Below, piece by piece: positions 7,589-15,814 of a DNA stretch of 64,000 bases. The stretch comes from DASPNH01 sp035626675. GTDB lineage: Bacteria; Desulfobacterota; Binatia; UBA1149; CAITLU01. The position numbers and the translations under genes are program-made. The stretch covers positions 25,276-89,275 of the forward strand of contig DASPNH010000127.1 of assembly GCA_035626675.1 (NCBI GenBank), given 5' to 3'. Below the pieces are notes generated by a model. It did no database searches and was not told the origin of the DNA. It saw nothing but the letters and a program-made list of their open reading frames with translations. Position 1 is the first letter of the stretch, and each line of letters starts with the position of its first letter.

Positions 7589-8626
7589 TCAGCAGATTCG
7601 CGGCAACTGCTCGCCGGCGAGCATGCTCACCTGGCGGCTGGTGCCCAGCCGCGACGTCATCACCACCGCGCCCGCGTCCTCGCCCACGATCTCTCCGATG
7701 ATGCTCGCCTCGCGCCCCTTCGGATGGGAGCGCATGGCCGACAGCGCGCGTTCGGCATCGGCGCCGGGCACCACCGCCATGATGCGTCCCTCGCAAGCCA
7801 CATGGAGCGGATCGAGGCCGAACAGCTCGCATGCCGCGCGCACCTCGGGCCGTACCGGAATCGCTTCCTCGCGGATGCGCACGCCCACTGCCGAGGCCAC
7901 AGCGAGCTCGCACAGAGCGCTGGCCAGTCCGCCGCGAGTCGGGTCGCGCATGCAGCGGGTCCCGGCGCATGCTTCCAGCAGGTCGCTGCACAGGTCGTGC
8001 AGCGGCATCGTGTCGCTGGTCAGCTCGGTCGTGAACTGCAGCCCTTCGCGCACGGAGAGAATGGCGATGCCGTGATCGCCGATGGGCCCGGATACGAGGA
8101 CCGCGTCTCCGGGGCGCGCCGCGCCGATCGACAACGTGCGCCCGTCGGGAACGATGCCGATGCCCGAGGTGATGATGAACGCCTGATCGCCCTTGCCCTT
8201 GTCGACGACCTTGGTATCGCCCGTGACCAGCTCCACTCCCGCCTCGGAGCACGCGTCGCGCATCGAGGCGACGATCCTTTGCAAATCGTCGATGAGAAGC
8301 GACTCCTCCAGGATGAAGGCGGCGCAGAGATAGCGAGGGATGGCGCCGCCGACGGCCAGGTCGTTGACCGTGCCGTGAACGGCGAGCTTGCCGATGTCGC
8401 CGCCCGGAAAGAACAGCGGGCGCACCACGAAGGAGTCGGTCGTGAACGCGATGCGAACCCCCTGGCCCACGTGCACCGTGGCCTGATCTTCGAGCCGCGC
8501 TAGAGTGGTGCCGCCGAACCCGCTGAGGAAGACACGCTGGATCAGTTCCGCCGACAGGCGGCCACCGGAGCCATGGCCCAGCAGGATGCGATCATGCGAG
8601 GAGACCGGCAGCGGGCACTCGATCAC
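7589..8626 (-). CDS. hypE: HypE, carbamoyl-dehydratase for cyanide ligand synthesis
   Basis: HypE dehydrates the carbamoyl group placed on its C-terminal cysteine by HypF, giving the thiocyanate that supplies the CN ligands of the active site. The 345-residue protein ends in PRIC, the required terminal cysteine. The AIRS-like fold is visible in LLGHGSGGRLSAELI, AFTTDSFVV, VHGTVNDLAVGGA, VTGDTKVVDKGK and MRDPTRGGLASAL. The start is a GTG overlapping the stop of the isomerase gene (GTGA). The product should act with HypC, HypD and HypF, all encoded just upstream. Confidence 0.96.
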   Translation of the reverse strand: MIECPLPVSSHDRILLGHGSGGRLSAELIQRVFLSGFGGTTLARLEDQATVHVGQGVRIAFTTDSFVVRPLFFPGGDIGKLAVHGTVNDLAVGGAIPRYLCAAFILEESLLIDDLQRIVASMRDACSEAGVELVTGDTKVVDKGKGDQAFIITSGIGIVPDGRTLSIGAARPGDAVLVSGPIGDHGIAILSVREGLQFTTELTSDTMPLHDLCSDLLEACAGTRCMRDPTRGGLASALCELAVASAVGVRIREEAIPVRPEVRAACELFGLDPLHVACEGRIMAVVPGADAERALSAMRSHPKGREASIIGEIVGEDAGAVVMTSRLGTSRQVSMLAGEQLPRIC

Positions 8627-9219
8627 AGGACGTCCTCCTCACCGCGGCTCATGTGGACGATGTCCCACAGGATGTGCAGCAGAGTCTGGTGCGACTCCTG
8701 AATGCGGTGAATGCTGAAGCTCGGCACCACGAAGCAGAAGTCGCAGAACTCCAGCATGCGGCCACCGTCGCGTCCCGAGAAACCGACGGTGAGCATCCCG
8801 AGCTCGCGCGCGGCCTGGAGGCCGCGGTGGATGTTGGCGGACTGGCCGCTCGACGAGATCGCGAGCGCAATGTCGCCTGCGCGCGCGAGCAGGCGAAGCT
8901 GGTCGGCGAAGACGAGGCTGAACTGCTGGTCGTTGGCCGTCGCCGTCGTCAGGGCGGAACTGCTGCCGAGGCTGATGGCCGGCAGCGCCGGGCGCTTCTG
9001 GATGACCGGATGGACGAATTCGACGGCCAGATGCTCGGCATCGCAGGCGCTGCCGCCGTTGCCCATGACGAACAGGCGCGCCCCGCGATCGAACGCCGCT
9101 GCCATCTGGCAGCAGCACTCGGCGATCTGCGGCGCGAGCTGCGTGAAGAACGCCTCCTTGGTCGCAGCGCTCTCGCGCGCCTTGCGACGTACGGCTTCGG
9201 CCAGCGTCGCAGCGGTCAT
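8623..9219 (-). CDS. SIS-domain isomerase of the GmhA (phosphoheptose isomerase) family inside the hyp operon
   Basis: The 198-residue protein matches the GmhA fold: RLFVMGNGGSACDAEHLAVE near residue 52, then ISSSGQSANIHRGLQAAREL near 120 and HRIQESHQTLLHILWD near the end. GmhA isomerises sedoheptulose 7-phosphate for heptose synthesis. No other heptose gene lies in the window. The ATG at 9219 forms an ATGA overlap with hypD, and the stop overlaps the hypE start, so it is locked into the hydrogenase maturation operon. I have a recollection of SIS proteins in similar clusters but no knowledge of their role. A sugar-phosphate function tied to hydrogenase assembly would be new; a plain heptose role is the alternative. 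Confidence 0.88.
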   Translation of the reverse strand: MTAATLAEAVRRKARESAATKEAFFTQLAPQIAECCCQMAAAFDRGARLFVMGNGGSACDAEHLAVEFVHPVIQKRPALPAISLGSSSALTTATANDQQFSLVFADQLRLLARAGDIALAISSSGQSANIHRGLQAARELGMLTVGFSGRDGGRMLEFCDFCFVVPSFSIHRIQESHQTLLHILWDIVHMSRGEEDVL

Positions 9220-10310
9220 GGCGCAGCCGGCCTGCCGTAGCGATAGTATGCAGCGCACGCCCCTTCCGATGAGACCATCGTCGCCCCGAGCGGCGTCATG
9301 GGAGTGCAGGTGGATCCGTAGGCGGCGCAGTCCATCGGACGCTTGAGGCCGCGCAGCACCTGCCCGCTGATGCACTCGCGCGGCTCGGCAGGCACGATGG
9401 CTTCGACCTCGAAGCGTTGCTCCGCATCCAGCTCGCGGTACTCATCGCTCAGCCGCAGCCCGCTCTTGGGAAGCAGCCCGATGCCTCGCCACTGGCGATC
9501 GCAAACCTCGAACACTTCCTGCAGGAGTCTGCGCGAGGCCGCATTGCCGCCGTCGCGAACCACGCGCGCGTACTGGTTCTCCACTCTGGCCTCGCCCTTT
9601 TCGAGCTGTCGCACCGCGCACAGCACCCCTTCGAGCAGATCGACGGGCTCGAATCCCGTCACCACGATCGGCGTGCGGTAGCGCGCACAGATGGGCGCGT
9701 ACTCGCTCGTGCCCATGACGGTACAGACGTGCCCGGGGCCGAGGAAGGCCTGCACCCTGTTGCCGGGCGCCTGAAGAATGAACGCCAGTGCTGGCGGCAC
9801 CATCACGTGCGAGACCAGCAGACTGAAGTTTGCCAGCCTTCGCTGCCTGGCAAGCCACGCCGCCATGGCATGGGCCGGCGCGGTGGTTTCGAAACCGACG
9901 GCGAAGAAGACGACCTGCCGGTCCGGATGCTCCTCGGCCAGACGGACGGCATCCAGCGGCGAGTAGAGGATGCGGATATCGCTTCCGGAGGCCTTGAGCC
10001 GCAGCAGGTCGCCGCGCGAACCGGGGATCCGCAGCATGTCGCCGTAGGAGCAGAAGATCACTTCCGGCCGCGACGCGATATCGTGCGCCTTGTCGATCAT
10101 CTCGAGCGAGGTCACGCACACCGGGCAGCCCGGGCCGTGCAGCAGCTCGATGCACTCGGGCAGGAGCTGGTCGAGCCCGTACTTGAGAATGGTGTGCGTC
10201 TGCCCGCCGCAAACCTCCATCAGCGTCCACCGGCGCGTCGCGGCGCGCTGGATCGCGTCCGCGAGCCGGCGCGCGGTGGGACCGTCGCGATACTCGTCGA
10301 CGAACCTCAT
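9216..10310 (-). CDS. hypD: HypD, scaffold for Fe(CN)2CO assembly
   Basis: HypD with HypC holds the iron while the cyanide and carbonyl ligands are added. The 364-residue protein begins MRFVDEYRDG. It shows the family signatures LMEVCGGQTHTILKYG near residue 32, LLHGPGCPVCVTS near 60 and FFAVGFETTAPAHAMA near 138. The C-terminal Fe-S cysteines are in EPRECISGQVLRG, DCAAYGSTCTP and EGACAAYYRYG. The ATG at 10310 overlaps the hypC stop (ATGA). A longer open frame upstream is out of frame with hypC but has no HypD similarity, so it was not used. Confidence 0.96.
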   Translation of the reverse strand: MRFVDEYRDGPTARRLADAIQRAATRRWTLMEVCGGQTHTILKYGLDQLLPECIELLHGPGCPVCVTSLEMIDKAHDIASRPEVIFCSYGDMLRIPGSRGDLLRLKASGSDIRILYSPLDAVRLAEEHPDRQVVFFAVGFETTAPAHAMAAWLARQRRLANFSLLVSHVMVPPALAFILQAPGNRVQAFLGPGHVCTVMGTSEYAPICARYRTPIVVTGFEPVDLLEGVLCAVRQLEKGEARVENQYARVVRDGGNAASRRLLQEVFEVCDRQWRGIGLLPKSGLRLSDEYRELDAEQRFEVEAIVPAEPRECISGQVLRGLKRPMDCAAYGSTCTPMTPLGATMVSSEGACAAYYRYGRPAAP

Positions 10311-10558
10311 TCGGCCAACTTCTCGAAGCCGTCCATTTCGTCGAGCTCGCGCATCAATGCGAAGATCCTGTTCGCCTCCTCCTCGTCGATGCGAGACAGC
10401 GCGAATCCGACGTGCACCAGCACGTACTCTCCCGGCTGCGTCTCGGGAACGTGCTCCAGGCAGACGCTGCGGCACACACCTCCGAAGTCGACCACCGCCG
10501 TGAGCAGCTCGCGCTCGCGCCTGACCTCGAGCACCTTTGCCGGGACGCCGAGACACAT
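10307..10558 (-). CDS. hypC: HypC, hydrogenase maturation chaperone
   Basis: HypC is a small chaperone that binds HypD and then carries the Fe(CN)2CO group to the large subunit. The 83-residue protein starts MCLGVPAKVLEV, with the essential cysteine at position 2. The rest of the OB-fold is visible: VDFGGVCRSVCLE and PGEYVLVHVGFALSRIDEEEA. The length is normal. The ATG overlaps the hypF stop by one base (TAATG), and its own stop overlaps hypD. Confidence 0.96.
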   Translation of the reverse strand: MCLGVPAKVLEVRRERELLTAVVDFGGVCRSVCLEHVPETQPGEYVLVHVGFALSRIDEEEANRIFALMRELDEMDGFEKLAE

Positions 10559-12987
10559 TATGCGATCTCCCCGAGGACTGCCGCTGCGACCGCGAGCTGT
10601 CCGAGCGAAAGCCCGCCATCATTGGCAGGGACGCGCCTGTGCGTGTGCACGCGCACTCCGGTCATTTCGAGCCTGCGCTCGGCCATCTCCAGAAGCAGAA
10701 CGTTTTGAAAAACCCCGCCCGTCAGCACGACGTCCTCTATGCCCGTCTGGTGCCGAAGACGAGCCACGACGGAGGCGATGACGTCTGCGAGCGTGGTATG
10801 AAACCTCCGAGCTAGCTGTGCTTTGGGGATGTCGTTGCTGACGCCCTGCATCATGGCTCGGAAGAGTGGTCGGGTATCGACGACAATCGCGCCGTCGTCG
10901 CCACTGATCCCGAACGGGAAGGCAGCCTCGTCGTCGGCTGCGGCTGCCAGCCATTCCAGCTCCATCGCGGCCTGCCCCTCATACGTAACCTCGCGGCGCA
11001 CTCGCAGCAGCGCAGCAGCCGCGTCGAACAGCCGTCCCACGCTGGAGGTAACCGGCGAATGCATTCCCGTGCGGATCATCGTGCGCACGTTGCCGAGGAG
11101 CTGACCAGGCAGATCGGCGAATTGCCGCTCCGGCTCCTGACCGCAATCCATCAGGTGCGCGACCGCTACGCGCCACGGCTGGCGAGCTGCCTGATCGCCG
11201 CCGGCCAGGCGCACCGGTCGCATATGCGCCGCACGCCGGAAGCCTCGATAGTCGCCGACCAGGAACTCGCCTCCCCACAGCGTGCCGTCGCTGCCGTAGC
11301 CGGTCCCGTCGAATGCGACCGCAATGACGGGACCGGCCAGGCCGTTCTCGGCCATGCAGCTCGCCATGTGCGCGTGATGGTGTTGCACCGCGACGATGTG
11401 CAGGTCCGGACTGCGGCTCTTGCGCTCCAGTGCGTAGCGGGTCGTGGCGTAATCGGGATGCAGGTCGCGGACCAGAAGCTGCGGCTCGAAATCGAACAGC
11501 GCTTCGTAGTGCGCCACCGACTCGCGAAATGCGCGAAAGGCGCTCCAGTCCCCGAGATCACCGAGATGATGGCTGAGGACCACCGTACGGCTTCGCGCCA
11601 TGGCAAAGGTATTCTTGAGATGCCCGCCGAGCGCGAGGATCGGCCGCGGACACGACATCGGCAGGAACACCGGTTCCGGCGCGTGGCCTCGTGATCGCCG
11701 CAGGATGGAAGGCCGACCGCGGACGATGCGAGCGACGGAATCGTCGCATCGAACACGAATGGGACGATCGTGCGACAGGAAGCCGTCGGCGATGCCGCGC
11801 AGGCGCCGTCGCGCGTCCAGGTCCTGGTAGGCAATGGGCTCGTCGCACAGGTTCGCGCTGGTCAGGACGAGGGGCCGGCCTGCTTCCTGCATCAGCAAAG
11901 TGTGCAGCGGCGTGTAGGGCAGCATGAGGCCGAGCAGCGGATTGCCCGGCGCGACCGCGGCAGCGATTCCGGACCCGTCGCGGCGCCGAAGAAGTACGAT
12001 CGGCCGGCGCGGAGACGAAAGCAGCTCGGCTTCGTCCGCGGACACGTGACACGACCGCCGTGCCGCTTCGAGGTCCGCCACCATCACGGCAAAGGCTTTG
12101 TCGTCCCTGTGCTTGCGTGCTCGCAGCCTCTGCGTGGCGGTCTCGCTCGTCGCATCGCAGGCCAGATGGAAGCCTCCCAGTCCCTTGACCGCGACGACAC
12201 TTCCCGACAGCAGCAGCTGACGGCACCAGCTGATCGGCGAGGACGACAGTGGGCGACCTTCGCTGTCGTGTGCGACCAGACGAGGGCCGCACGCCGGACA
12301 TGCGATGGCCTGCGCATGAAACCGTCGCGCGTAAGGATCGTCGTACTCGCTCCTGCAATCTCCGCACATGGGGAACCCGGCCATGGTGGTATTGGGCCGG
12401 TCGTAGGGCGGACGGCACAGGATCGTGAAACGCGGACCGCAGTGCGCGCAGTTGAGGAAGGGATAGCCGTAGCGCCGGTCGCCGCGAGCCGACAGTTCCT
12501 CGAGGCAGGCGTCGCACGTGGCGACATCGGCGGAGTAATGGCGCTCTCCGCTGCGGTCGCAGCCTTCACTGTCGGCGATTACGAACTCGCGCGAACCTCG
12601 CGCCGCAAGCGTCTCGGTCTCCATACGCTCGATGCGCGCGAGCGAGGGACAGTCGGAAACCACCAGATCCTCGAAGGAGGCAACCGCGGCGGCCTCGCCT
12701 TCGACTTCGATCAGGACGCCGTCGATGCAGTTGCGGACGAAGCCGCTCACCCCGAGCCTGCCCGCCAGCGCGAAGACGAAAGGCCGAAATCCGACGCCTT
12801 GAACGATGCCGCGCACGAAGATGGAGCGCCGCCCCAACACGTGGCGCGGCGTGGGAACGGCAATCCCCGTCGGTCGCGCTACCGCGATGCTCGTGCAGTC
12901 CGTTTCGGAGGCGGTCGTCTCCGCGGTCACCGGCGTGCCAACGCTCGTCGTCTGCCCTTGCCGCGCAGTCTCGTACCTACCGGGCAT
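10558..12987 (-). CDS. hypF: HypF, carbamoyltransferase for hydrogenase maturation
   Basis: HypF makes a carbamoyl-adenylate from carbamoyl phosphate and transfers the carbamoyl group to HypE. The 809-residue reading shows all domains in order. An acylphosphatase domain lies at about 55-145 (IFVRGIVQGVGFRPFVF). Two zinc fingers lie at 157-240 (CDACLEEL, CAHCGPRF, CGDC, CPACG). A YrdC-like domain covers about 250-430. The C-terminal Kae1-like carbamoyltransferase domain contains QHHHAHMASCMAE, AFDGTGYGSDGTLWGGE and VLTGGVFQNVLL. The first 50 residues are low in family similarity, so the true start may be further in, close to RRSIFVRG. This is the first gene of the hydrogenase operon; no clear promoter was recognised upstream. 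Confidence 0.95.
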   Translation of the reverse strand: MPGRYETARQGQTTSVGTPVTAETTASETDCTSIAVARPTGIAVPTPRHVLGRRSIFVRGIVQGVGFRPFVFALAGRLGVSGFVRNCIDGVLIEVEGEAAAVASFEDLVVSDCPSLARIERMETETLAARGSREFVIADSEGCDRSGERHYSADVATCDACLEELSARGDRRYGYPFLNCAHCGPRFTILCRPPYDRPNTTMAGFPMCGDCRSEYDDPYARRFHAQAIACPACGPRLVAHDSEGRPLSSSPISWCRQLLLSGSVVAVKGLGGFHLACDATSETATQRLRARKHRDDKAFAVMVADLEAARRSCHVSADEAELLSSPRRPIVLLRRRDGSGIAAAVAPGNPLLGLMLPYTPLHTLLMQEAGRPLVLTSANLCDEPIAYQDLDARRRLRGIADGFLSHDRPIRVRCDDSVARIVRGRPSILRRSRGHAPEPVFLPMSCPRPILALGGHLKNTFAMARSRTVVLSHHLGDLGDWSAFRAFRESVAHYEALFDFEPQLLVRDLHPDYATTRYALERKSRSPDLHIVAVQHHHAHMASCMAENGLAGPVIAVAFDGTGYGSDGTLWGGEFLVGDYRGFRRAAHMRPVRLAGGDQAARQPWRVAVAHLMDCGQEPERQFADLPGQLLGNVRTMIRTGMHSPVTSSVGRLFDAAAALLRVRREVTYEGQAAMELEWLAAAADDEAAFPFGISGDDGAIVVDTRPLFRAMMQGVSNDIPKAQLARRFHTTLADVIASVVARLRHQTGIEDVVLTGGVFQNVLLLEMAERRLEMTGVRVHTHRRVPANDGGLSLGQLAVAAAVLGEIA

Positions 12988-13181
12988 GGCGAGGGCCTAG
13001 CTATGCGCGGCTTTCCTCCATGGCAAGGCGAAAAGCCGTCCTCGCGCCGATCAGCGCGCCGCTGCGTCAGCCAAGGCCTCGGTGCGACGAGCGTCGCGCT
13101 GGCGGCCGTTGCCGGGGTGGTCGGCCGGATCGCCGGCGGTTTGCTGCCACGCCGGGGCTCGTGACGATGTCTGCTCCGAAA

Positions 13182-13664
13182 TCAGCCGCGGTGCGCGGCT
13201 TCGATGGCGGCGATGTCGATCTTTCCCATGTGCATCATCGCTTCGAAGGCGCGAGCTGCAGCGGCGCCATCGGGATCGTTGATCGCCCTGGTCAATGCGA
13301 TCGGCGTGATCTGCCAGCTCAGTCCCCACTTGTCCTTGCACCAGCCGCACGCACTTTCCTGCCCTCCGTTGCCGACGATCGCGTTCCAGTAGCGGTCCGT
13401 TTCGGCCTGGTCGGTGGTGGCAACCTGAAAGGAGAAGGCCTCGGTGTGCCGGAACTCGGGGCCGCCGTTGAGCCCGAGGCACGGGATTCCGAGCACCGTG
13501 AACTCGACCGTCAGCACGTCGCCTTTCTTGCCGGCAGGGTAGTTGCCGGGTGCACGATGGACCGCGATCACTGACGAATCCGGAAAGGTCTCGGCGTAGA
13601 AACGCGCGGCTTCTTCGGCGTCCCCGTCATACCAGAGACAGATCGTGTTCTTTGCAGGGGTCAT
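13182..13664 (-). CDS. VOC-family (PhnB-like) protein
   Basis: The 160-residue protein has the glyoxalase/bleomycin-resistance-like fold of the PhnB type: TICLWYDGDAEEAARFYAE at the N-terminus and the typical WCKDKWGLSWQITP near residue 120. Members are mostly uncharacterised, often annotated as 3-demethylubiquinone methyltransferases without good reason. The ATG at 13664 is preferred because family similarity begins right after it. It stands alone between hypF and the secreted repeat protein, so context gives no clue to a substrate. Confidence 0.85.
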   Translation of the reverse strand: MTPAKNTICLWYDGDAEEAARFYAETFPDSSVIAVHRAPGNYPAGKKGDVLTVEFTVLGIPCLGLNGGPEFRHTEAFSFQVATTDQAETDRYWNAIVGNGGQESACGWCKDKWGLSWQITPIALTRAINDPDGAAAARAFEAMMHMGKIDIAAIEAAHRG

Positions 13665-13800
13665 CGTTTCACCAACTCCATGATCGTTGCGCTGTTTGAC
13701 GCGTGTGTTCGGCCAGGCCACCTGCCGCACGCATGGCCTTGATCGACCCGATGGCGGACCCGCTTCGAGATCCTCGTCAGGCTGCTCGAGCAGCGCTACC

Positions 13801-15675
13801 TCAAGGTGCCACGATATCCAGCAGATCGGCGATCGTCTCGCCTATGAGGTGAGTGGCTGCACCGAGCTCTCCGGACATCTGGCAATCCGGTCCGCTGTCC
13901 GCCTTGATCCACGCCGCGACCAGCTTGTCGGCGGCCTTGGCAATGCACTGCTGGCTCGGGTCGACGCCTTTCTTGATCGCTTTCGAGTGACACTTGAGCT
14001 GACCGGCGGCGTTCTTGCCCGCAGCGCGCAGCTTGGCCGACGTGCACAGGCTCGGGCCCGGGCCGGTCTGCAGCAGCGCGGGCAGGTCGGATGAAGCTGC
14101 GCCGTCGAACTGGTCCACGCTCGCCTGCACCGCGGCCAGCTCCGCCTCGGTGAGACAATCGCCGTCGTAGAGCTTCGCCCACGCGCTCGCGAGCTTGTCC
14201 GACGCCTTCGTGAAGCACTCGGATTCGGGAGCCTCGCCCGCTTTGACCGCAGTCGCGTGGCACTTGGCGAACGAGGAGCTGATCTTGGCGATTGCACGCA
14301 GCTGCTTCGATGTGCATTTGCTGAGCGGCGGCGGCGCGTTCGCGATCTCGACCGAATCCGTGCCGGCGTCCGTGGTTCCGACCTTGGCCTGAACCGTGGT
14401 CGTCCAGGGGCCATCGCCGGCGAGCGTCATTCGGAAGCACAGACCGAGCGGCCCCACGGGCGTCCTCGCGTACGAGGTCTGGGCCGAACCGAAGTGCGAG
14501 GGGTGTGCGATGAAGTCCAGCGTACCCGTGCTGCCAACCGCGGGCAGCTCTGCCGAGTTGCCCTGGCCCACCGAGGAGCCGGGCAGAACGCAGTCCGGGT
14601 GTTCGATCAGTCCGCCGTAAACGGCGCCCGGCGGCAGGGTCACGTGAAAGGAGTCGATCCACGTATTCGTGGGGTCCGGAGCCGACAGGAACGCGCGAAC
14701 GACAACCTCTTCGCCCGGGTCCGCCGATGCCGGCTCGGAGACGACCGTCATGGACAATGGATTGTGCGGCGCCGGAAAGCTCTGGTCGGCCGGCGTGGAT
14801 TCGACGGAACCGTAATTGCCCGAGTACTTGTAGTTGAAGCCCGCCGCATGAGTCGCGGCCAGCGGCAGGACATTGGTCCCGGTGCCGGTCGAGCACAGCG
14901 TGCGGTATTCGTAGCGCATGACGACCTGGTTGCCCGATCCGGCCTGAGACGAAGCAGCCTGGAACACCAGCTCCGAAACCGAGGCCTCCGGCACCGCGTC
15001 CAGCTCTGAGGACAGGACGGTGGCGCCGACCAGCTCATGGCAGCCCGCGTCGAAGTCCGCGTTGCCCGCAGGCTGGAAGTGGATGACGTCTCCGGTGCTG
15101 ATGCTCCCGAATTCGTACGTCACCTCGTGAAAGGAGATCTGTCCGAGCGCACGCGACCCATCGGGCACGTCGCTGGCCAGGATCTGCCCGCCGGCGATGG
15201 CAGGGATGCCCGAGCGGGTCGTCAGCACGTCGCTGCTGGGGACCGTGCCGGGCTCAGCGTCGGCGGCCGTGACCTCGCTCGTCCAGGGACTGAGCACGGT
15301 GCAGGGATACTGGACGTGCCAGGTAACGCGCTTGGCCTCGCTGTCCCCGAAGTTGCCGAGGTATTTGGTGGCGACGTCGCCGCCCGCCAGTGAGAACCCG
15401 GACACGAAGCCGCCGAGAGTCGCCGAAACCCCGGCCAGGGGTGCACCGGAGGTGTTCGCGATTTCATAGCCGATCCGGGCCGTTCTCGGACCGGCGGTAC
15501 AGGGCATGTTCGCGTCGAGGATCAGGTCGGCGTCGGTGAACATCGTGATGGCGACGTCGCCGGGCGAGAGGGCGTAACTGGTGGCGACGCCGAAGAAGAC
15601 GGGGATTGCCAGTGTGAAAAAGTGGCCAGCAAGGCGGTGGAGCCTGCAGGAACGAAGAACCGACGAGTCGCGCAT
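13801..15675 (-). CDS. Secreted protein with tandem four-cysteine helical repeats
   Basis: The 624-residue protein begins after a clear GGAGG and has a hydrophobic signal (residues 17-36) ending around SYALS. Residues 40-450 look like extended beta-rich extracellular domains with few cysteines; I do not recognise them. The C-terminal 171 residues hold two copies of a helical module with cysteines at 454, 472, 487, 507 and at 544, 562, 577, 598. Each copy follows C-x17-C-x14-C-x19/20-C and contains KCHxxAxKxG. No CXXCH haem site is present. From memory, similar modules are common at the ends of secreted proteins in Binatota-like genomes. Role unknown, perhaps surface adhesion or anchoring. Confidence 0.8.
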   Translation of the reverse strand: MRDSSVLRSCRLHRLAGHFFTLAIPVFFGVATSYALSPGDVAITMFTDADLILDANMPCTAGPRTARIGYEIANTSGAPLAGVSATLGGFVSGFSLAGGDVATKYLGNFGDSEAKRVTWHVQYPCTVLSPWTSEVTAADAEPGTVPSSDVLTTRSGIPAIAGGQILASDVPDGSRALGQISFHEVTYEFGSISTGDVIHFQPAGNADFDAGCHELVGATVLSSELDAVPEASVSELVFQAASSQAGSGNQVVMRYEYRTLCSTGTGTNVLPLAATHAAGFNYKYSGNYGSVESTPADQSFPAPHNPLSMTVVSEPASADPGEEVVVRAFLSAPDPTNTWIDSFHVTLPPGAVYGGLIEHPDCVLPGSSVGQGNSAELPAVGSTGTLDFIAHPSHFGSAQTSYARTPVGPLGLCFRMTLAGDGPWTTTVQAKVGTTDAGTDSVEIANAPPPLSKCTSKQLRAIAKISSSFAKCHATAVKAGEAPESECFTKASDKLASAWAKLYDGDCLTEAELAAVQASVDQFDGAASSDLPALLQTGPGPSLCTSAKLRAAGKNAAGQLKCHSKAIKKGVDPSQQCIAKAADKLVAAWIKADSGPDCQMSGELGAATHLIGETIADLLDIVAP

Positions 15676-15814
15676 CAACCCCTCCGAACCGGTTCGATCA
15701 CTGTGGAGGCGGGGCAGGTTAGAGCGCCACGCGGGTCGCGTCAACGCCGTTGCGGGGCGATGCGTACCGGCGCTCGTCGCGACGCCGAGACGCAGCGAGC
15801 GCTACCGAAAGCCG

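Noticed and set aside
9630..9670. tRNA T-arm-like string (GGGCTCGAATCCCG)
   Set aside because: It lies inside hypD codons, and no acceptor, D or anticodon arms can be folded around it.
13804..14316. Multi-haem cytochrome c
   Set aside because: The KCH strings are not part of CXXCH; cysteine spacing suits disulfides instead.
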